Source: Bacillus infantis NRRL B-14911 (GTDB taxonomy: Bacteria; Bacillota; Bacilli; Bacillales; Cytobacillaceae). From it: a stretch of DNA of 64,000 nt. Shown here piece by piece: positions 16,733-25,786 of the stretch. The notes beneath the pieces were generated by a model. The model was given only the letters and a program-made list of their open reading frames with translations, ran no database searches and was not told where the DNA came from. A program made the translations under genes and the position numbers. The number at the start of each line of letters is the position of its first letter. The first letter of the stretch is position 1. The stretch lies in contig NC_022524.1 of assembly GCF_000473245.1 (NCBI RefSeq), positions 3,992,501 through 4,056,500 on the forward strand, written 5' to 3'.

Positions 16733-18160
16733 ATGGTTTTGATTGCAACAAACAGAGACTATCAATCTGAATTATTTGTGGACAAAGTTGAAGCAAAGAA
16801 TCTCGAACTGGCTCTGAAGCATTCGGCAGACCTGATTTCAAGGCATACAAAAGAAGGCATCTTTTTATATGTTTCCCCATCCTGCAGCACCCTTTTGGGC
16901 TATTCACAAGAGGAACTGTACAAGGACTGCATTCTGGCCTACTGCCACCCCCAAGATAAAGAAATCCTCAAAAAAGAATTCCGCGGGCTATCCCCGGGCA
17001 GCAGCTCACGCATTTCATTCCGGTTCCGCCGCAAGGAAGGCGACTATATCTGGCTGGAGACCAGCATCAGCACACTCGGCGACGGCCAGGAAGCCATGTG
17101 CATATCAAGAGATATGACCGAGCGCGTCAATATGGAAGAAGAAAACATGGAAACCCAGGAAAAGTACCGTTTCCTTGTCGAATACAGCAGGGATACCATT
17201 GGCATGACAACCGAGAAAGGCATATGGACCTACATGAATGATGAAGGCAAGAAGGTGTTCGGCTTTACTTCAAGCAAGGAAATTATAGGCGCTTCTTTGT
17301 ATGACTATGTTTCACCTTCTGATCATGGCTATCTGAAGGATTTTTACCAGGCGAATCAGACTGTCTCTTTTGAATTGAATATCATCAGGAGTGACGGGAA
17401 CACCCGGAAGGCCGCTATCCAGCTGATCCCCACCGTTTTTAAGAACCGGAAGCTTTTCCAGATCATCATCAAAGACGTCACCGGCCAGAAAAAGACCGAA
17501 GAAAAGCTTCATAATGCAGAAAAGCTCTCTGTCGTCGGGCAGCTTGCAGCAGGAATCGCCCATGAAATCAGAAATCCCCTTACCGCCATCAAAGGCTTTA
17601 CCCAGCTTCTTACAGAGCGTAAAACAGAAAAATATGCAGATGTAATCCTTTCCGAACTCGAACGGATTGAAGAAATCGTCAATGACCTCCTTGTCCTCGC
17701 CAAGCCTGTTGTGACAGAGGCTCAGGAAACCAATCTGGTGAATATAGTCAAGAGTGTCGTCACCCTTTTAAACACACAGGCGCTTATCTATAACATCATG
17801 ATAGATGTAAAATACTCTCTATCTGAAATCAGCGTCCGCTGTGAAATCGATAAAATCAAGCAGGTGCTTATCAATGTGATCAAGAATTCAATTGAAGCCA
17901 TGCCCCATGGCGGAAAAATCAGCATTGAGGTCAGGCAGGATAACAGCTTTGCGATGATCAGCGTGAAGGATGAAGGGATCGGCATTCCCGAGGAAAGGCT
18001 GCCGAAGCTCGGTGAACCGTTCTACAGCACGAAGGAAAAGGGGACAGGCCTGGGGCTCATGATCTGCAACCGGATCATTAAGAGCCACGGCGGGAATATA
18101 TATATAACAAGCAAAGAAAATGAAGGAACCATCGTGAAACTGCTGATTCCTGTGGTCTGA
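16733..18160 (+). CDS. Soluble PAS-PAS sensor histidine kinase (sporulation-kinase type)
   Basis: The chosen ATG follows GGGAGGG and gives 475 residues; an upstream GTG-type start at 16694 lacks a ribosome-binding site. No membrane segment is visible. Two PAS domains (about 20-140 and 145-265, the first ending CISRDMTERV, the second IIKDVTGQKKTEEKL) precede a HisKA domain. HisKA has phospho-acceptor His in AAGIAHEIRNPLTAIKGF (about 280). The HATPase domain shows NVIKNSIEAM (N box), DEGIGIP (G1) and GTGLGLMICNRI (G2). Architecture and the orphan context (no adjacent response regulator) match the KinA/KinE group that feeds the Spo0 phosphorelay; this role is inferred. A TATAAT -10 lies at 16687-16692. 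DnaA boxes sit just upstream. Confidence 0.9.
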   Translation: MVLIATNRDYQSELFVDKVEAKNLELALKHSADLISRHTKEGIFLYVSPSCSTLLGYSQEELYKDCILAYCHPQDKEILKKEFRGLSPGSSSRISFRFRRKEGDYIWLETSISTLGDGQEAMCISRDMTERVNMEEENMETQEKYRFLVEYSRDTIGMTTEKGIWTYMNDEGKKVFGFTSSKEIIGASLYDYVSPSDHGYLKDFYQANQTVSFELNIIRSDGNTRKAAIQLIPTVFKNRKLFQIIIKDVTGQKKTEEKLHNAEKLSVVGQLAAGIAHEIRNPLTAIKGFTQLLTERKTEKYADVILSELERIEEIVNDLLVLAKPVVTEAQETNLVNIVKSVVTLLNTQALIYNIMIDVKYSLSEISVRCEIDKIKQVLINVIKNSIEAMPHGGKISIEVRQDNSFAMISVKDEGIGIPEERLPKLGEPFYSTKEKGTGLGLMICNRIIKSHGGNIYITSKENEGTIVKLLIPVV

Positions 18161-18260
18161 TTGAAGCCTCCGGCGTTCCTGCCCGGGGCTTTTTTGATTC
18201 TGCTCCAGCTTCTCGCTGCAGACCTTCTTGAAAACAATTGTACTTCTGTTTAAACAATAG

Positions 18261-18287
18261 TAAAAACTTCCCCTATATTGCCGATAT
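18261..18287 (+). promoter_or_regulatory. Sigma-D promoter of the HemAT-like gene
   Basis: TAAA (18261-18264), a 15-bp spacer and GCCGATAT (18280-18287) are a perfect match to the Bacillus motility sigma-D consensus, 40 bp before the start codon. Confidence 0.85.
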
Positions 18288-18326
18288 AAAGCAGGATAAT
18301 AGATATAGAAAATGGGAGTGTTTCAA

Positions 18327-19628
18327 GTGCTTTTTACGAAAACAGCAAAACCGAAATCGTTTGACCTTGAAAGCCTGATTCAGAAAGAACTGGAACATGC
18401 AGTACAGGAAACTGAATTTGATCAGGATTTAAAGCTTCAGATTGAAGTGATGGGCCTGACAAAAGAAGATTTGGCTATTTTGCGGGCAGTGCGCCCGATT
18501 GCCGAAAAGCATATCAGCGCCGTTTACAATAAACTTCTCACTTATGAACAAGAGGATGTCAGGAAAATAACCGATATTTCGAAAATTGGCGTGACTACAG
18601 AGATGAGCCAGCAGTATATCCTCAGTCTGTTCAATGGCATAGTTGACGGCGAATTCGTTGAACGCCGCAGAACAGCAGCAAAAGCTTATGTGCAGATCGG
18701 GGTGCAGATTCACTGGTATATGTCCATTTACCAGCTGCTTATGAAAAACATCTTGGAAATTGTCCTGCAGGAGCTGGAACTGTCATCGAAAGATCAAAGC
18801 CGCGTGACTTTTGCGATGGCGAAGATTTTCAATCTTGAAATCCAGCTATGCATTTCCATCATGCAGCAGACGATGGAAGCATTCTCAGCCGAAAGGGAGA
18901 ATCAAGCGAAGGTCGAGCTGAAAAGCTATGTCGGGGAAATCGTTGAAAATCTGGCTGCCATGTCAGAGCAGACAGGCGCTTCTGTAGAACAGATTGTGCA
19001 TCAGTCCCGTCAGATATCCGGCAATGCAAAAGATGGCGCCGCTTCTTCGACTGAAATGGAATCTCGTTCATCCAAAGGCCGCGACCAGCTGAATCGGGTT
19101 GTCGATAATATGCATGAGCTGAAAAGCAATGTGAATGAAATTACCAGCACCATCAGCAGCCTGGAAAAAACCTCGAACCAGATCGGCGAGATTGCCGGCG
19201 TGATTACAAGCATTGCAGACCAGACCAATCTGCTCGCCCTTAATGCTGCCATTGAGGCGGCCAGGGCAGGCGAGCATGGAAAGGGATTTGCCGTTGTTGC
19301 CGATGAAGTCAGAAAGCTGGCAGAACAGACAAAAGACTCATCCTCTAACATCACCTCACTGCTGAACAGCACAATCAGGCAGATTTCAGAGGTGATTTCG
19401 CAGATTGGCACCATTGATGGAATAGTCGTGAACGGGAATAAAGAGATCGAAAACACAGGAAATGTCTTCAAAGAAATCCTGTCGGCAAGCACAGAAAGCA
19501 AAGATAAAAGCCGCCAGATCGAAAAGGACATCGAACTTCTTACCGGCCTTCTTTCCGAAATCAGCAGTGCAGCTGCCAAATTATCCGATTCCGCTGAAGA
19601 ACTAAGCTTAACAGTGGCAAATTTTTAA
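18327..19628 (+). CDS. hemAT: HemAT-like globin-coupled chemoreceptor lacking the proximal histidine
   Basis: The GTG at 18327 follows GGGAGTG and gives a 433-residue protein beginning MLFTKTAKP, as B. subtilis HemAT begins MLFKK; the ATG at 18312 is poorly placed. Residues ~1-180 align with the HemAT sensor globin. Family landmark DDEFIEKR...HLRIGLLPKWYM is [20 protein letters not shown]...HWYM here, so the haem-ligating proximal His (His123 in B. subtilis) is Tyr121. Residues ~180-433 are a cytoplasmic signalling domain with the tip [20 protein letters not shown]. No membrane segments are present. It should signal to CheA; whether it binds haem is doubtful. It is transcribed from a sigma-D promoter and ends at a strong terminator. 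Confidence 0.88.
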   Translation: MLFTKTAKPKSFDLESLIQKELEHAVQETEFDQDLKLQIEVMGLTKEDLAILRAVRPIAEKHISAVYNKLLTYEQEDVRKITDISKIGVTTEMSQQYILSLFNGIVDGEFVERRRTAAKAYVQIGVQIHWYMSIYQLLMKNILEIVLQELELSSKDQSRVTFAMAKIFNLEIQLCISIMQQTMEAFSAERENQAKVELKSYVGEIVENLAAMSEQTGASVEQIVHQSRQISGNAKDGAASSTEMESRSSKGRDQLNRVVDNMHELKSNVNEITSTISSLEKTSNQIGEIAGVITSIADQTNLLALNAAIEAARAGEHGKGFAVVADEVRKLAEQTKDSSSNITSLLNSTIRQISEVISQIGTIDGIVVNGNKEIENTGNVFKEILSASTESKDKSRQIEKDIELLTGLLSEISSAAAKLSDSAEELSLTVANF

Positions 19629-19634
19629 AAATGC

Positions 19635-19672
19635 AAAAGAGAAGCATAGGCATCACCGCTTCTCTTTTTTTA
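19635..19672. terminator. Bidirectional terminator after the HemAT-like gene
   Basis: AAAAGAGAAGC and GCTTCTCTTTT form an 11-bp stem followed by TTTTATG on the plus strand. The minus side also has TTTTGCATTTTT, serving the small minus-strand gene. Confidence 0.85.
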
Positions 19673-19689
19673 TGTTGATAGCTTTCTGT

Positions 19690-19830
19690 TCACTGCACAA
19701 ATTTAAATAGGGAACGGATGAGAAACCGGGACAGAAGGTATATCGGCTCTATCAGATCGATTGCAGCATCAATCACTTCAAGCTTGTTATTCTTTTTCTT
19801 TTCTTTCTTCCGCTTTATTCTGAATTTCAA
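19690..19830 (-). CDS. Small basic/amphipathic protein, 46 aa (TTG start)
   Basis: A TTG at 19830, preceded by GGCGGGGGGCGG, opens a 46-codon frame. The product has a lysine/arginine-rich N-terminus (KFRIKRKKEKKKNNK) followed by an amphipathic stretch LEVIDAAIDLIEPIYLLSRF. It ends just before a terminator that also works on this strand, and lies downstream of the methyltransferase on the same strand. I do not recognise the family. The ribosome-binding site, the non-random composition and the fit between gene and terminator support it; the non-ATG start and short length argue for caution. Confidence 0.5.
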   Translation of the reverse strand: MKFRIKRKKEKKKNNKLEVIDAAIDLIEPIYLLSRFLIRSLFKFVQ

Positions 19831-19884
19831 AATACCGCCCCCCGCCTTTATTTGTATATATTTTACAGCAATACGTTTACTTTG

Positions 19885-20658
19885 TCATTTCACAGCGAGC
19901 CAGATGGTCCAGCAATCCTGCTCCGTAATTTTCCCTGCATCTGTCAGCCTGCTTTCAATATGCTCCACGAGCTCTGCCAGCTCGCTGTCATTCAGCTCAT
20001 GAAGGATGGAGCGCCCTGTCCTTTCAAGGAGATCATGGCGCAAACCGCTGATATCGCTGTACGTCTTCCTTACTTCCCATAAGGAAATCTCTTTGACGGA
20101 AGAGAACCCTGCCTCCTCCAGCGCTGATTGTACAGCTAAGCTGTTATATCTCCGGGATATCTCTTTCTCCGCGAACTCCGGGAATTTTTCAAAAAAGAAC
20201 CCTCTGATATGTGTCCTGCTGCCAGGAAGCAGGCAGTCCTCCGGTGTCCGGTCCTGAATCAGGCAGAATCCGCCTGGGCGCAGCACCCGGAAGCATTCAG
20301 CAAAGGCGTCCGGAAGCCGGTCGAGATGATGGATGACAGCCCTTTCAAGCACCATATCATAAGCATCTCCCTCCAAGCCGGTTTCGTACGCATTTCCATG
20401 CACAAATTCTATTTGCGGATAACCATCTGAAGCCCGGTCTGCCGCCTCAAGCAGCTCCCGTGAGAAATCCAGTCCTTTCACATGTGAGGCTCCCATATCG
20501 GCCAGAGCTCTTGAGTAGATTCCCCCTCCACATCCAATGTCGAGAACACTTTTTCCCCTTAAATCAATCTCTTTCCCAACCGTTTCTATCCAAGTTGAGT
20601 CAGCTTTCCGGGAAGAATAGGTATCCTGATTCGTTTTATCGTGAAAATTGATTGGCAT
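19885..20658 (-). CDS. Class I SAM-dependent methyltransferase
   Basis: The 257-residue protein has the Rossmann-fold methyltransferase motif I VLDIGCGGGIYSRAL (about 38-52), an acidic motif II GLDFSRELLEAA, and motif IV YDMVLERAVIHHL (about 102-114). FRVLRPGGFCLIQD is the post-motif III strand. The family resembles Methyltransf_11/25 enzymes acting on small molecules; the substrate is unknown. AAGGAGGGG precedes the ATG. It lies downstream of a GNAT gene on the same strand with an 87-bp gap and may be co-transcribed with it. Confidence 0.85.
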   Translation of the reverse strand: MPINFHDKTNQDTYSSRKADSTWIETVGKEIDLRGKSVLDIGCGGGIYSRALADMGASHVKGLDFSRELLEAADRASDGYPQIEFVHGNAYETGLEGDAYDMVLERAVIHHLDRLPDAFAECFRVLRPGGFCLIQDRTPEDCLLPGSRTHIRGFFFEKFPEFAEKEISRRYNSLAVQSALEEAGFSSVKEISLWEVRKTYSDISGLRHDLLERTGRSILHELNDSELAELVEHIESRLTDAGKITEQDCWTIWLAVK

Positions 20659-20745
20659 TGGAATCCCCTCCTTATTAGTTATATTATAAGGCTGGGTGAT
20701 GAAAGGAAAAATATTGAAATTCCGATCGTATGTGATAGGTTTTGC

Positions 20746-21225
20746 TTATTCTTTTTCCAGGACCGTCAGCTGCACGCCTGGTTCAGGCTCCAGCTCACCT
20801 TTTTCTTTAAACCCGAAACTTATATACAATTGAAGGGCTGGCATATTCCCCTTCCCGGTCAGTACCCTCCATTTTCTGCCGGTAAATTCACTGGTTAAAT
20901 GAGCAAGCAAACTCTTTGCAATCCCTCTCCGGAAAAACGATGGATGAACGGTCAAACGGCTGATGACCACCCAATTTTCATCCTCTTCATAAGCAAGAAC
21001 GCCGGCCAGCCTGCCATCCAGGCACATTCCAACAAAACTTTCACGGGAGGCCATCAAGCTTTCAGCTGTATCAAACAGCTGCGGGATAGCATCAAAGCCT
21101 ATAATCTCAGCTTCTATTTTATAGGCTGGGATCTGGATGCCAAGGACCTCTTCTGCTGTCCTTCTGTCTTTAATATTAAGAACCTGGATATCTCCCACTT
21201 TCCCTATTGCCCCTTTCATTGCCAA
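20746..21225 (-). CDS. GNAT-family N-acetyltransferase
   Basis: The protein has about 159 residues. The acetyl-CoA-binding motif A is visible as ISRLTVHPSFFRRGIAKSLLAHL (Q/RxxGxA form RRGIAK, about 98-103). It is followed by GKGNMPALQLYISFGFKEKGELEPEPGVQLTVLEKE (motif B, including the YxSFGF signature). The substrate is not predictable. The annotated start is TTG; an ATG two codons in (MKGAIG) is equally possible, and no strong ribosome-binding site distinguishes them. Confidence 0.8.
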   Translation of the reverse strand: MAMKGAIGKVGDIQVLNIKDRRTAEEVLGIQIPAYKIEAEIIGFDAIPQLFDTAESLMASRESFVGMCLDGRLAGVLAYEEDENWVVISRLTVHPSFFRRGIAKSLLAHLTSEFTGRKWRVLTGKGNMPALQLYISFGFKEKGELEPEPGVQLTVLEKE

Positions 21226-21358
21226 TCCGCTAGAGGAAGCTAGCCAATATGACCTATGATAATAGCATCCTTTTAAAAAGGAATTCCAAACCGCCTCTTT
21301 ATTAAAAGATAATCGGGTATATTACAATAAATCCCTCTTTTAGAAAGGCGGAATAACC

Positions 21359-21655
21359 ATGAAAGAAACTTCTGGAATCCCCTATGAAAGCATGCTGACG
21401 ACCAATGAGATTAAAGATTTGCTCTCCATGTATATCACGCCTTTTCGGGACATGTGCATCAGAACATCAGAACAATCTGAGGTGAAAATCAGCAAAGGCC
21501 GCGCCATCAGCCTTATGCTAGACAAGCTGAGCAAGGTCCAGCTTAATGAACTCATCAACCAGCTTTACCTTATGCGCAAGAAGAGGCAGAATGAACTCTG
21601 TTATATTCAATATATTTTAATAGCCATTTTGGGCCGAGAACGCCAAACCGGGTAA
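21359..21655 (+). CDS. Hypothetical protein, 98 aa
   Basis: I do not recognise this protein. The ATG is preceded by AGAAAGGCGG with good spacing, and the frame is isolated between two minus-strand genes. The product is soluble and mostly helical (LTTNEIKDLLSMYITPFRDMCIRT, LDKLSKVQLNELINQLYLMRKKRQNELCY). It is rich in charged residues and has two cysteines. No domain or motif can be named. Confidence 0.7.
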   Translation: MKETSGIPYESMLTTNEIKDLLSMYITPFRDMCIRTSEQSEVKISKGRAISLMLDKLSKVQLNELINQLYLMRKKRQNELCYIQYILIAILGRERQTG

Positions 21656-21674
21656 CCTGGCGCCAGTGACTTTT

Positions 21675-22658
21675 TCAAAGGTCTGCCGGGTATACGACGC
21701 CCATCTGTTTTCTGGCTTCATCCAGCATTTCCATGACCAGCAAGCTGTTCTGGAAAGTGTTAATATCTGATTCTGTTTCCCCCGCCTTTACGAGGCGGAT
21801 AAATTCCTGGAGCTCATAGAAAAGGCTGTTATTATTCTGGGCAACAGAGATGATTTCAGGCTCCTGATTGCGCAGCTGCAGCTCCACTACATCCATTGTG
21901 GAAATCCGGTCTATTTTTATTGAGCCTTTTTCACCCTGTATTTCGGCCGGCAGGGAGGAATCGGTGATTTTTGAAAAAAGGACAGCCGCATCCATATTTT
22001 CATAGGTAAACACAATGCTTCCGGACGCATCTGATCCGGTTTCCAGCAGAAATCCGCTTGCCTGGAGGCTTTTCGGCTTACCGAAAAGAACCAGCATCGG
22101 AAAGATCGCATACACGCCGACATCCATTAAAGCGCCGTTCGACAGCTTCGGATCAAAGGCATTCGCCTGCCTTCCTGCCTTGTAATCTTCGTACCTGGAG
22201 TCATACTGGCAATAGTGGGCGAAATATTGCCTCACCTTCCCGATTCTCGGCAAATGCTCCCTGATCTGCTGGAAGTTCGGATAGAATGTCGTTTTCATCG
22301 CTTCCATGAACAGCACATGATGTTCTTTAGCAGTCTGGATCATCCTTTTCAGCTCAGCCGTATTTGAAGCTGCCGGCTTTTCACAAAGCACATGCTTCCC
22401 ATTTCGCAAAAACAGCTCTGTCTGACCGCTGTGAAGCGAATTCGGGCTTGCAATATACACCGCATCAATCACTTCGCTTTTGGCCATATCCTCTAAATCT
22501 GTGAATATATGCTCTGCACCAAATTTCTCTGCGAACCTCTCGCCTTTATCCCGTGTTCTTGAATAGACTGCTGCCAGCTGAAAATCCTCCAGCTCTTTCC
22601 CGGCAAGAACTAATTTTTCCGTGATCCAGTTTGTACCGATGACGCCGAATTTGACCAT
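21675..22658 (-). CDS. Gfo/Idh/MocA-family oxidoreductase
   Basis: The start at 22658 (MVKFGVIGTNWITEKLV) puts the Rossmann motif at the N-terminus and follows AGGGGTG; a longer frame to 22733 is unlikely. The 327-residue product has the NAD(P)-binding GVIGTNWIT, the cofactor/sugar motif VLCEKPAASNTAELKRM (EKP, about 95), and the C-terminal substrate domain with GALMDVGVYAIFPMLVLFG. Such enzymes oxidise or reduce hydroxyls of sugars, inositols or biliverdin-like substrates. The specific substrate is unknown. It is a single gene with a terminator downstream on the other side of 21675. Confidence 0.85.
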   Translation of the reverse strand: MVKFGVIGTNWITEKLVLAGKELEDFQLAAVYSRTRDKGERFAEKFGAEHIFTDLEDMAKSEVIDAVYIASPNSLHSGQTELFLRNGKHVLCEKPAASNTAELKRMIQTAKEHHVLFMEAMKTTFYPNFQQIREHLPRIGKVRQYFAHYCQYDSRYEDYKAGRQANAFDPKLSNGALMDVGVYAIFPMLVLFGKPKSLQASGFLLETGSDASGSIVFTYENMDAAVLFSKITDSSLPAEIQGEKGSIKIDRISTMDVVELQLRNQEPEIISVAQNNNSLFYELQEFIRLVKAGETESDINTFQNSLLVMEMLDEARKQMGVVYPADL

Positions 22659-22733
22659 GAGCAGGACACCCCTTTTCTTTTTTTGATAAACTAATTCCAG
22701 TGTATACCAGCAGGGAGAATGGAGTCTATGCAA

Positions 22734-22769
22734 AAAAGCCGGCTGCGTTAAAATTGCAGCCGGCTTTTG
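22734..22769. terminator. Terminator of minJ
   Basis: AAAAGCCGGCTGC and GCAGCCGGCTTTT form a perfect 13-bp stem with T-rich flanks on both strands, 10 nt past the minJ stop. Confidence 0.85.
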
Positions 22770-22778
22770 ATTTGGCCA

Positions 22779-23972
22779 TCAAACGGCCCGCTCATCTTTC
22801 TTCCATTCATCCTGCACAAACAGAATGCCTAGCTCATGATGGTCGCCTTCATATAATGCCTTCTGGACAAAGCGGATCTGTCCATTTACGTCGAACACTT
22901 CCAATTTGCAGTGGGCTCCGTTGCGCTGAAGTGCATTGTATAAATCATTTTCATCGTGAACCTTCAGTCCATTTACCTTTGAAACCAGTTCACCAGTTTT
23001 AAGGCCCATCGATTCTGCGGGCGTGCCAGGCTTCACTCCTAGAACAACAAGGCCCTCGTTCCTTCTCGAGAAAAAGAAAGACTGGTTCCTGTCATATACC
23101 TTTTGGCGGTATGTGATAAATTCCCTTCCAATCACAGCCAGTGCAGCAACCCCGATCGATGCCAGCGGATACCAATAGCCTGCTGCCGAAAGCAGGAGTA
23201 GGATGATAGAGAAGACCAGCAGCCTTCTGCCTGTCCGCTTGGCAGCCGTATCCGGCAGCATGCCCTGAACCTGCTGAGAGAACCCAACTGAAAATGGAAC
23301 TAAGATGATTGCATAAGAGCTGTCTCCTATGGAAAACAGCGGCCACCAGCCAAACAACCCAGAGATTGCATCACCAGGGATAAGCAAAAATAACGGAAGC
23401 AGCCAAAGCCTTTTCGTTTCATGGACACCGATGGTCTGTCCCCTCTTGCTTTTAATGAGCTTCGGAGACGTTGCCCGGCCGCCGTTCCGCAGAATCAGGA
23501 CAGCTTCGCCAATCATCAGAAGAGCAAGCAGAGATGCACCTGCAGGGAATAGAATGTCATCCGTCCAATTGCCGGCAGCTTCAATGAGCGGGATGCTAAA
23601 GCCCCGGTCAATGATATAAATGCTTGCGAAAAATGCTGCGCCCACTGTGTAAGCCGGGGCAAGCAGCCGTACCTTTCCTGTCAGACTCCAAAGAATGGTG
23701 AATGCAGCTGTCAGCCACACAAGCTCTATCGGGATCACCATGCCGGTTCCCAGAGTAATCACGGAAAGAACCAGACCTGCTGCAAGTCCAGCAGGGATCA
23801 GCTGGCGAAGCTCAAAGTAAGCATTTTCCACCCTGATATGAAAATTCTTGCGCTCTCGCTTCACTCTGGAAACCCCAAGCAGCGCCGCTAAAAAGAACAG
23901 ATAATAAAACACGGGATTCAGCAAAAGCTTTCCCGCACCCTTTGCCAGCTCCAAAAGCCACTCCTGAATCAA
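22779..23972 (-). CDS. minJ: MinJ-like polytopic PDZ protein
   Basis: The protein has 397 residues. The N-terminal ~290 residues hold seven to eight hydrophobic segments, and a C-terminal PDZ domain (LVVLGVKPGTPAESMGLKTGELVSKVNG...) follows. The opening IQEWLLELAKGAGKLLLNPVFYYLFFLAALLGVSRVKRERK lines up with MinJ of B. subtilis, the bridge between DivIVA and MinD in division-site selection, also needed for swarming. The start is TTG close behind GGGAGG. The neighbour upstream is ctpB, as in B. subtilis. Confidence 0.85.
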   Translation of the reverse strand: MIQEWLLELAKGAGKLLLNPVFYYLFFLAALLGVSRVKRERKNFHIRVENAYFELRQLIPAGLAAGLVLSVITLGTGMVIPIELVWLTAAFTILWSLTGKVRLLAPAYTVGAAFFASIYIIDRGFSIPLIEAAGNWTDDILFPAGASLLALLMIGEAVLILRNGGRATSPKLIKSKRGQTIGVHETKRLWLLPLFLLIPGDAISGLFGWWPLFSIGDSSYAIILVPFSVGFSQQVQGMLPDTAAKRTGRRLLVFSIILLLLSAAGYWYPLASIGVAALAVIGREFITYRQKVYDRNQSFFFSRRNEGLVVLGVKPGTPAESMGLKTGELVSKVNGLKVHDENDLYNALQRNGAHCKLEVFDVNGQIRFVQKALYEGDHHELGILFVQDEWKKDERAV

Positions 23973-24021
23973 ATCCTCCCACCAACCTCTAGTATAAAAG
24001 TTTCTATTACTTCTATTCTAT

Positions 24022-24090
24022 CAAAAAAACAGGGCAGCAGGCACCTGTTATATTCGATATGGCGAATATTACTGATGCCTGCTGCCCTTT
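24022..24090 (-). terminator. Terminator of ctpB
   Basis: GGGCAGCAGGCA and TGCCTGCTGCCC form a 12-bp stem capped by a second inverted repeat (ATATTCG/CGAATAT). On the minus strand it is followed by seven T. Confidence 0.8.
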
Positions 24091-24113
24091 AATAAATTCG
24101 ACAAAAACCGGGA

Positions 24114-24126
24114 GGTGCCTGTCACC
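24114..24126. repeat. Dispersed GGTGCCTGTCACC motif
   Basis: TTCGACAAAAACCGGGAGG leads directly into GGTGCCTGTCACC here. The inverted copy at 31552-31564 carries the same flank (GTTATTTGTCGAA after CACCTCCC), and a related core GGTGCCAGGCACC lies at 13468-13480. It is a short near-palindromic dispersed repeat found only between genes. Confidence 0.65.
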
Positions 24127-24137
24127 GCTATCTGCGG

Positions 24138-25592
24138 TCACCTGCTCAGATAGCGGATGGCTGCCTGCAGCTGAATATCATTTTCTTCTTTCTTGGTTTC
24201 CGCGATGATAGCCTGCTCAAGCGCGGCAGCAGTTTTGCTGTCAACCTTGCCTGTTGCCTCCAGTCCCTGATGCTGCTGGAAGGCTTTGACAGCCGTTTCG
24301 GTCGCTTCACTGAAATAGCCGTCCTTCCGGCCAGGCGACAGCCCGAGCCCATCAAGCATGATCTGTGCATTTTTGACCTGCTCATTATTCATATCCAGCA
24401 CAAGCGGCTTCTCCAGATTAAGCGGGTGGGTATGGAAGATCTCCGGCTGGACGACTTCAATCGTCGGCTTGATCCCTTTCCTATGAATCCAATTTCCATC
24501 CGGAGTGAGCCATTTGAACAATGTCAGTTTAATATTGCTTCCATCTCCCATCGGAACGGGCTGCTGGACGGTCCCTTTTCCAAAGGTGGATTCTCCGATG
24601 AGCGGGTAGCCTGCCCCTTCCTCCAGTGCTCCGGCAAGAATTTCAGACGCAGATGCACTGCCTTTATCAATCAAAACGGCTACCGGATAGTCTTTTTCTT
24701 TCTCAAGCTCTGAGAAATATCTTGTTTTATCTCCGTTTCTTTTTTGAATCTGAACATACGGCTTTTCTTTAGTAACAAGACCTTTCAGAATTTCCTCGAC
24801 GCTGGACAGCAGTCCCCCCGGATTGCCGCGCACATCAATGATCAGTCCATCCAGTCCCTCTTTCTCAAGCTTTTTCAGCTCCCTGGTGAATTCCTTTGCT
24901 GTATCCTCTGAAAAAGTCGTAATTTCAATATGTCCGATTCTTTTATCGTTTTCTTCTTTCATTTCCGCATAGACAGTAATCTGCGGAATTTCATCTCTTT
25001 TCACCTTTACCGAAAGCGGCTCCTGAAGGCCCTGCCTCCGTATTTCCAGCATAACATTGGTTCCTTTTTCACCGCGGATTTTCAAGGTGGCTTCATATAA
25101 ATCAAGGCCTTCAACGCTTTCGCCATCCACCTTCAGGATCTGGTCGTTCGGCTTCAGGCCGGCTTTTTCTGCTGGAGAATCTTTAAATGGAGATACAATG
25201 ATCACCTTGCCATCTACCATGCTTACTTCCGCTCCGATCCCTTCAAACGATGACTCCAGTGTTTCATTGAATTGCCTGGCCGTTTCCTCGTTCATATATA
25301 CCGAATAAGGATCATCCAATGTTGAAAGCATCCCCTGGATCGCCCCTTCTGCCAGCTGCTCTCCCTCTACCTTCTCTACATAGCTTCCGAGGATCAGCTC
25401 ATACGCCTGGCCTACCTTCCCGAGCTCCTCGGGTGCTCCGCTGCCTGGATCTTCCTTGCCCTCCAGCCCGGCTTTAGGCTCAAGTCCGGCCTCTTTTTGC
25501 GAATGATAGAACCACTGCATCCCTGCATACGTTCCTCCGGATCCGGCCAGCAGTGATCCGGCCATAAAAAAAGCGATCACTCTTCGATTCAT
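24138..25592 (-). CDS. ctpB: Carboxy-terminal processing protease CtpB (S41)
   Basis: The 484-residue protein has an N-terminal signal/anchor (RRVIAFFMAGSLLAGSGGTYAG), a PDZ domain (about 105-200) and an S41 serine protease domain. Ser314 in GSASASEI, Lys339 in STFGKG and Gln343 have the spacing of the CtpB catalytic triad. A C-terminal peptidoglycan-binding domain (LMLDGLGLSPGRKDGYFSEATETAVKAFQ) follows. In B. subtilis CtpB is secreted across the forespore membrane and cleaves SpoIVFA to activate pro-sigma-K processing. A ribosome-binding site AAGGAAG precedes the ATG. Gene order ctpB-minJ is conserved. Confidence 0.93.
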   Translation of the reverse strand: MNRRVIAFFMAGSLLAGSGGTYAGMQWFYHSQKEAGLEPKAGLEGKEDPGSGAPEELGKVGQAYELILGSYVEKVEGEQLAEGAIQGMLSTLDDPYSVYMNEETARQFNETLESSFEGIGAEVSMVDGKVIIVSPFKDSPAEKAGLKPNDQILKVDGESVEGLDLYEATLKIRGEKGTNVMLEIRRQGLQEPLSVKVKRDEIPQITVYAEMKEENDKRIGHIEITTFSEDTAKEFTRELKKLEKEGLDGLIIDVRGNPGGLLSSVEEILKGLVTKEKPYVQIQKRNGDKTRYFSELEKEKDYPVAVLIDKGSASASEILAGALEEGAGYPLIGESTFGKGTVQQPVPMGDGSNIKLTLFKWLTPDGNWIHRKGIKPTIEVVQPEIFHTHPLNLEKPLVLDMNNEQVKNAQIMLDGLGLSPGRKDGYFSEATETAVKAFQQHQGLEATGKVDSKTAAALEQAIIAETKKEENDIQLQAAIRYLSR

Positions 25593-25786
25593 AGGTATCT
25601 TCCTTTCATAAGCCTGTTAAGCTTGATACTTCACTATATGAAAGATAGGGACAGGTTATGATGGAATCCACTTTCCCCTTAGATTTAAATCGCATTCTTT
25701 CCCTTTTTATTGGTATTCACCCCCGCTAAAGGGTAAAATGGTAACGAAGTTTATGAATAACTTGCTGGCTGAAGGAGGAAAGGTTT

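Noticed and set aside
18441-18500. Other histidines as haem ligand in the HemAT-like protein
   Set aside because: His71 (AEKHISA) is in the distal half and His129 (QIHWYM) is eight residues past the proximal position. Neither aligns with the known proximal His, so the loss stands, although spectroscopy is needed.
25710-25739. Sigma-A or sigma-B promoter before the STAS gene
   Set aside because: TTGGTA-N18-TAAAAT and GTATTC-N12-GGGTAA both fit poorly; no choice can be made from sequence.
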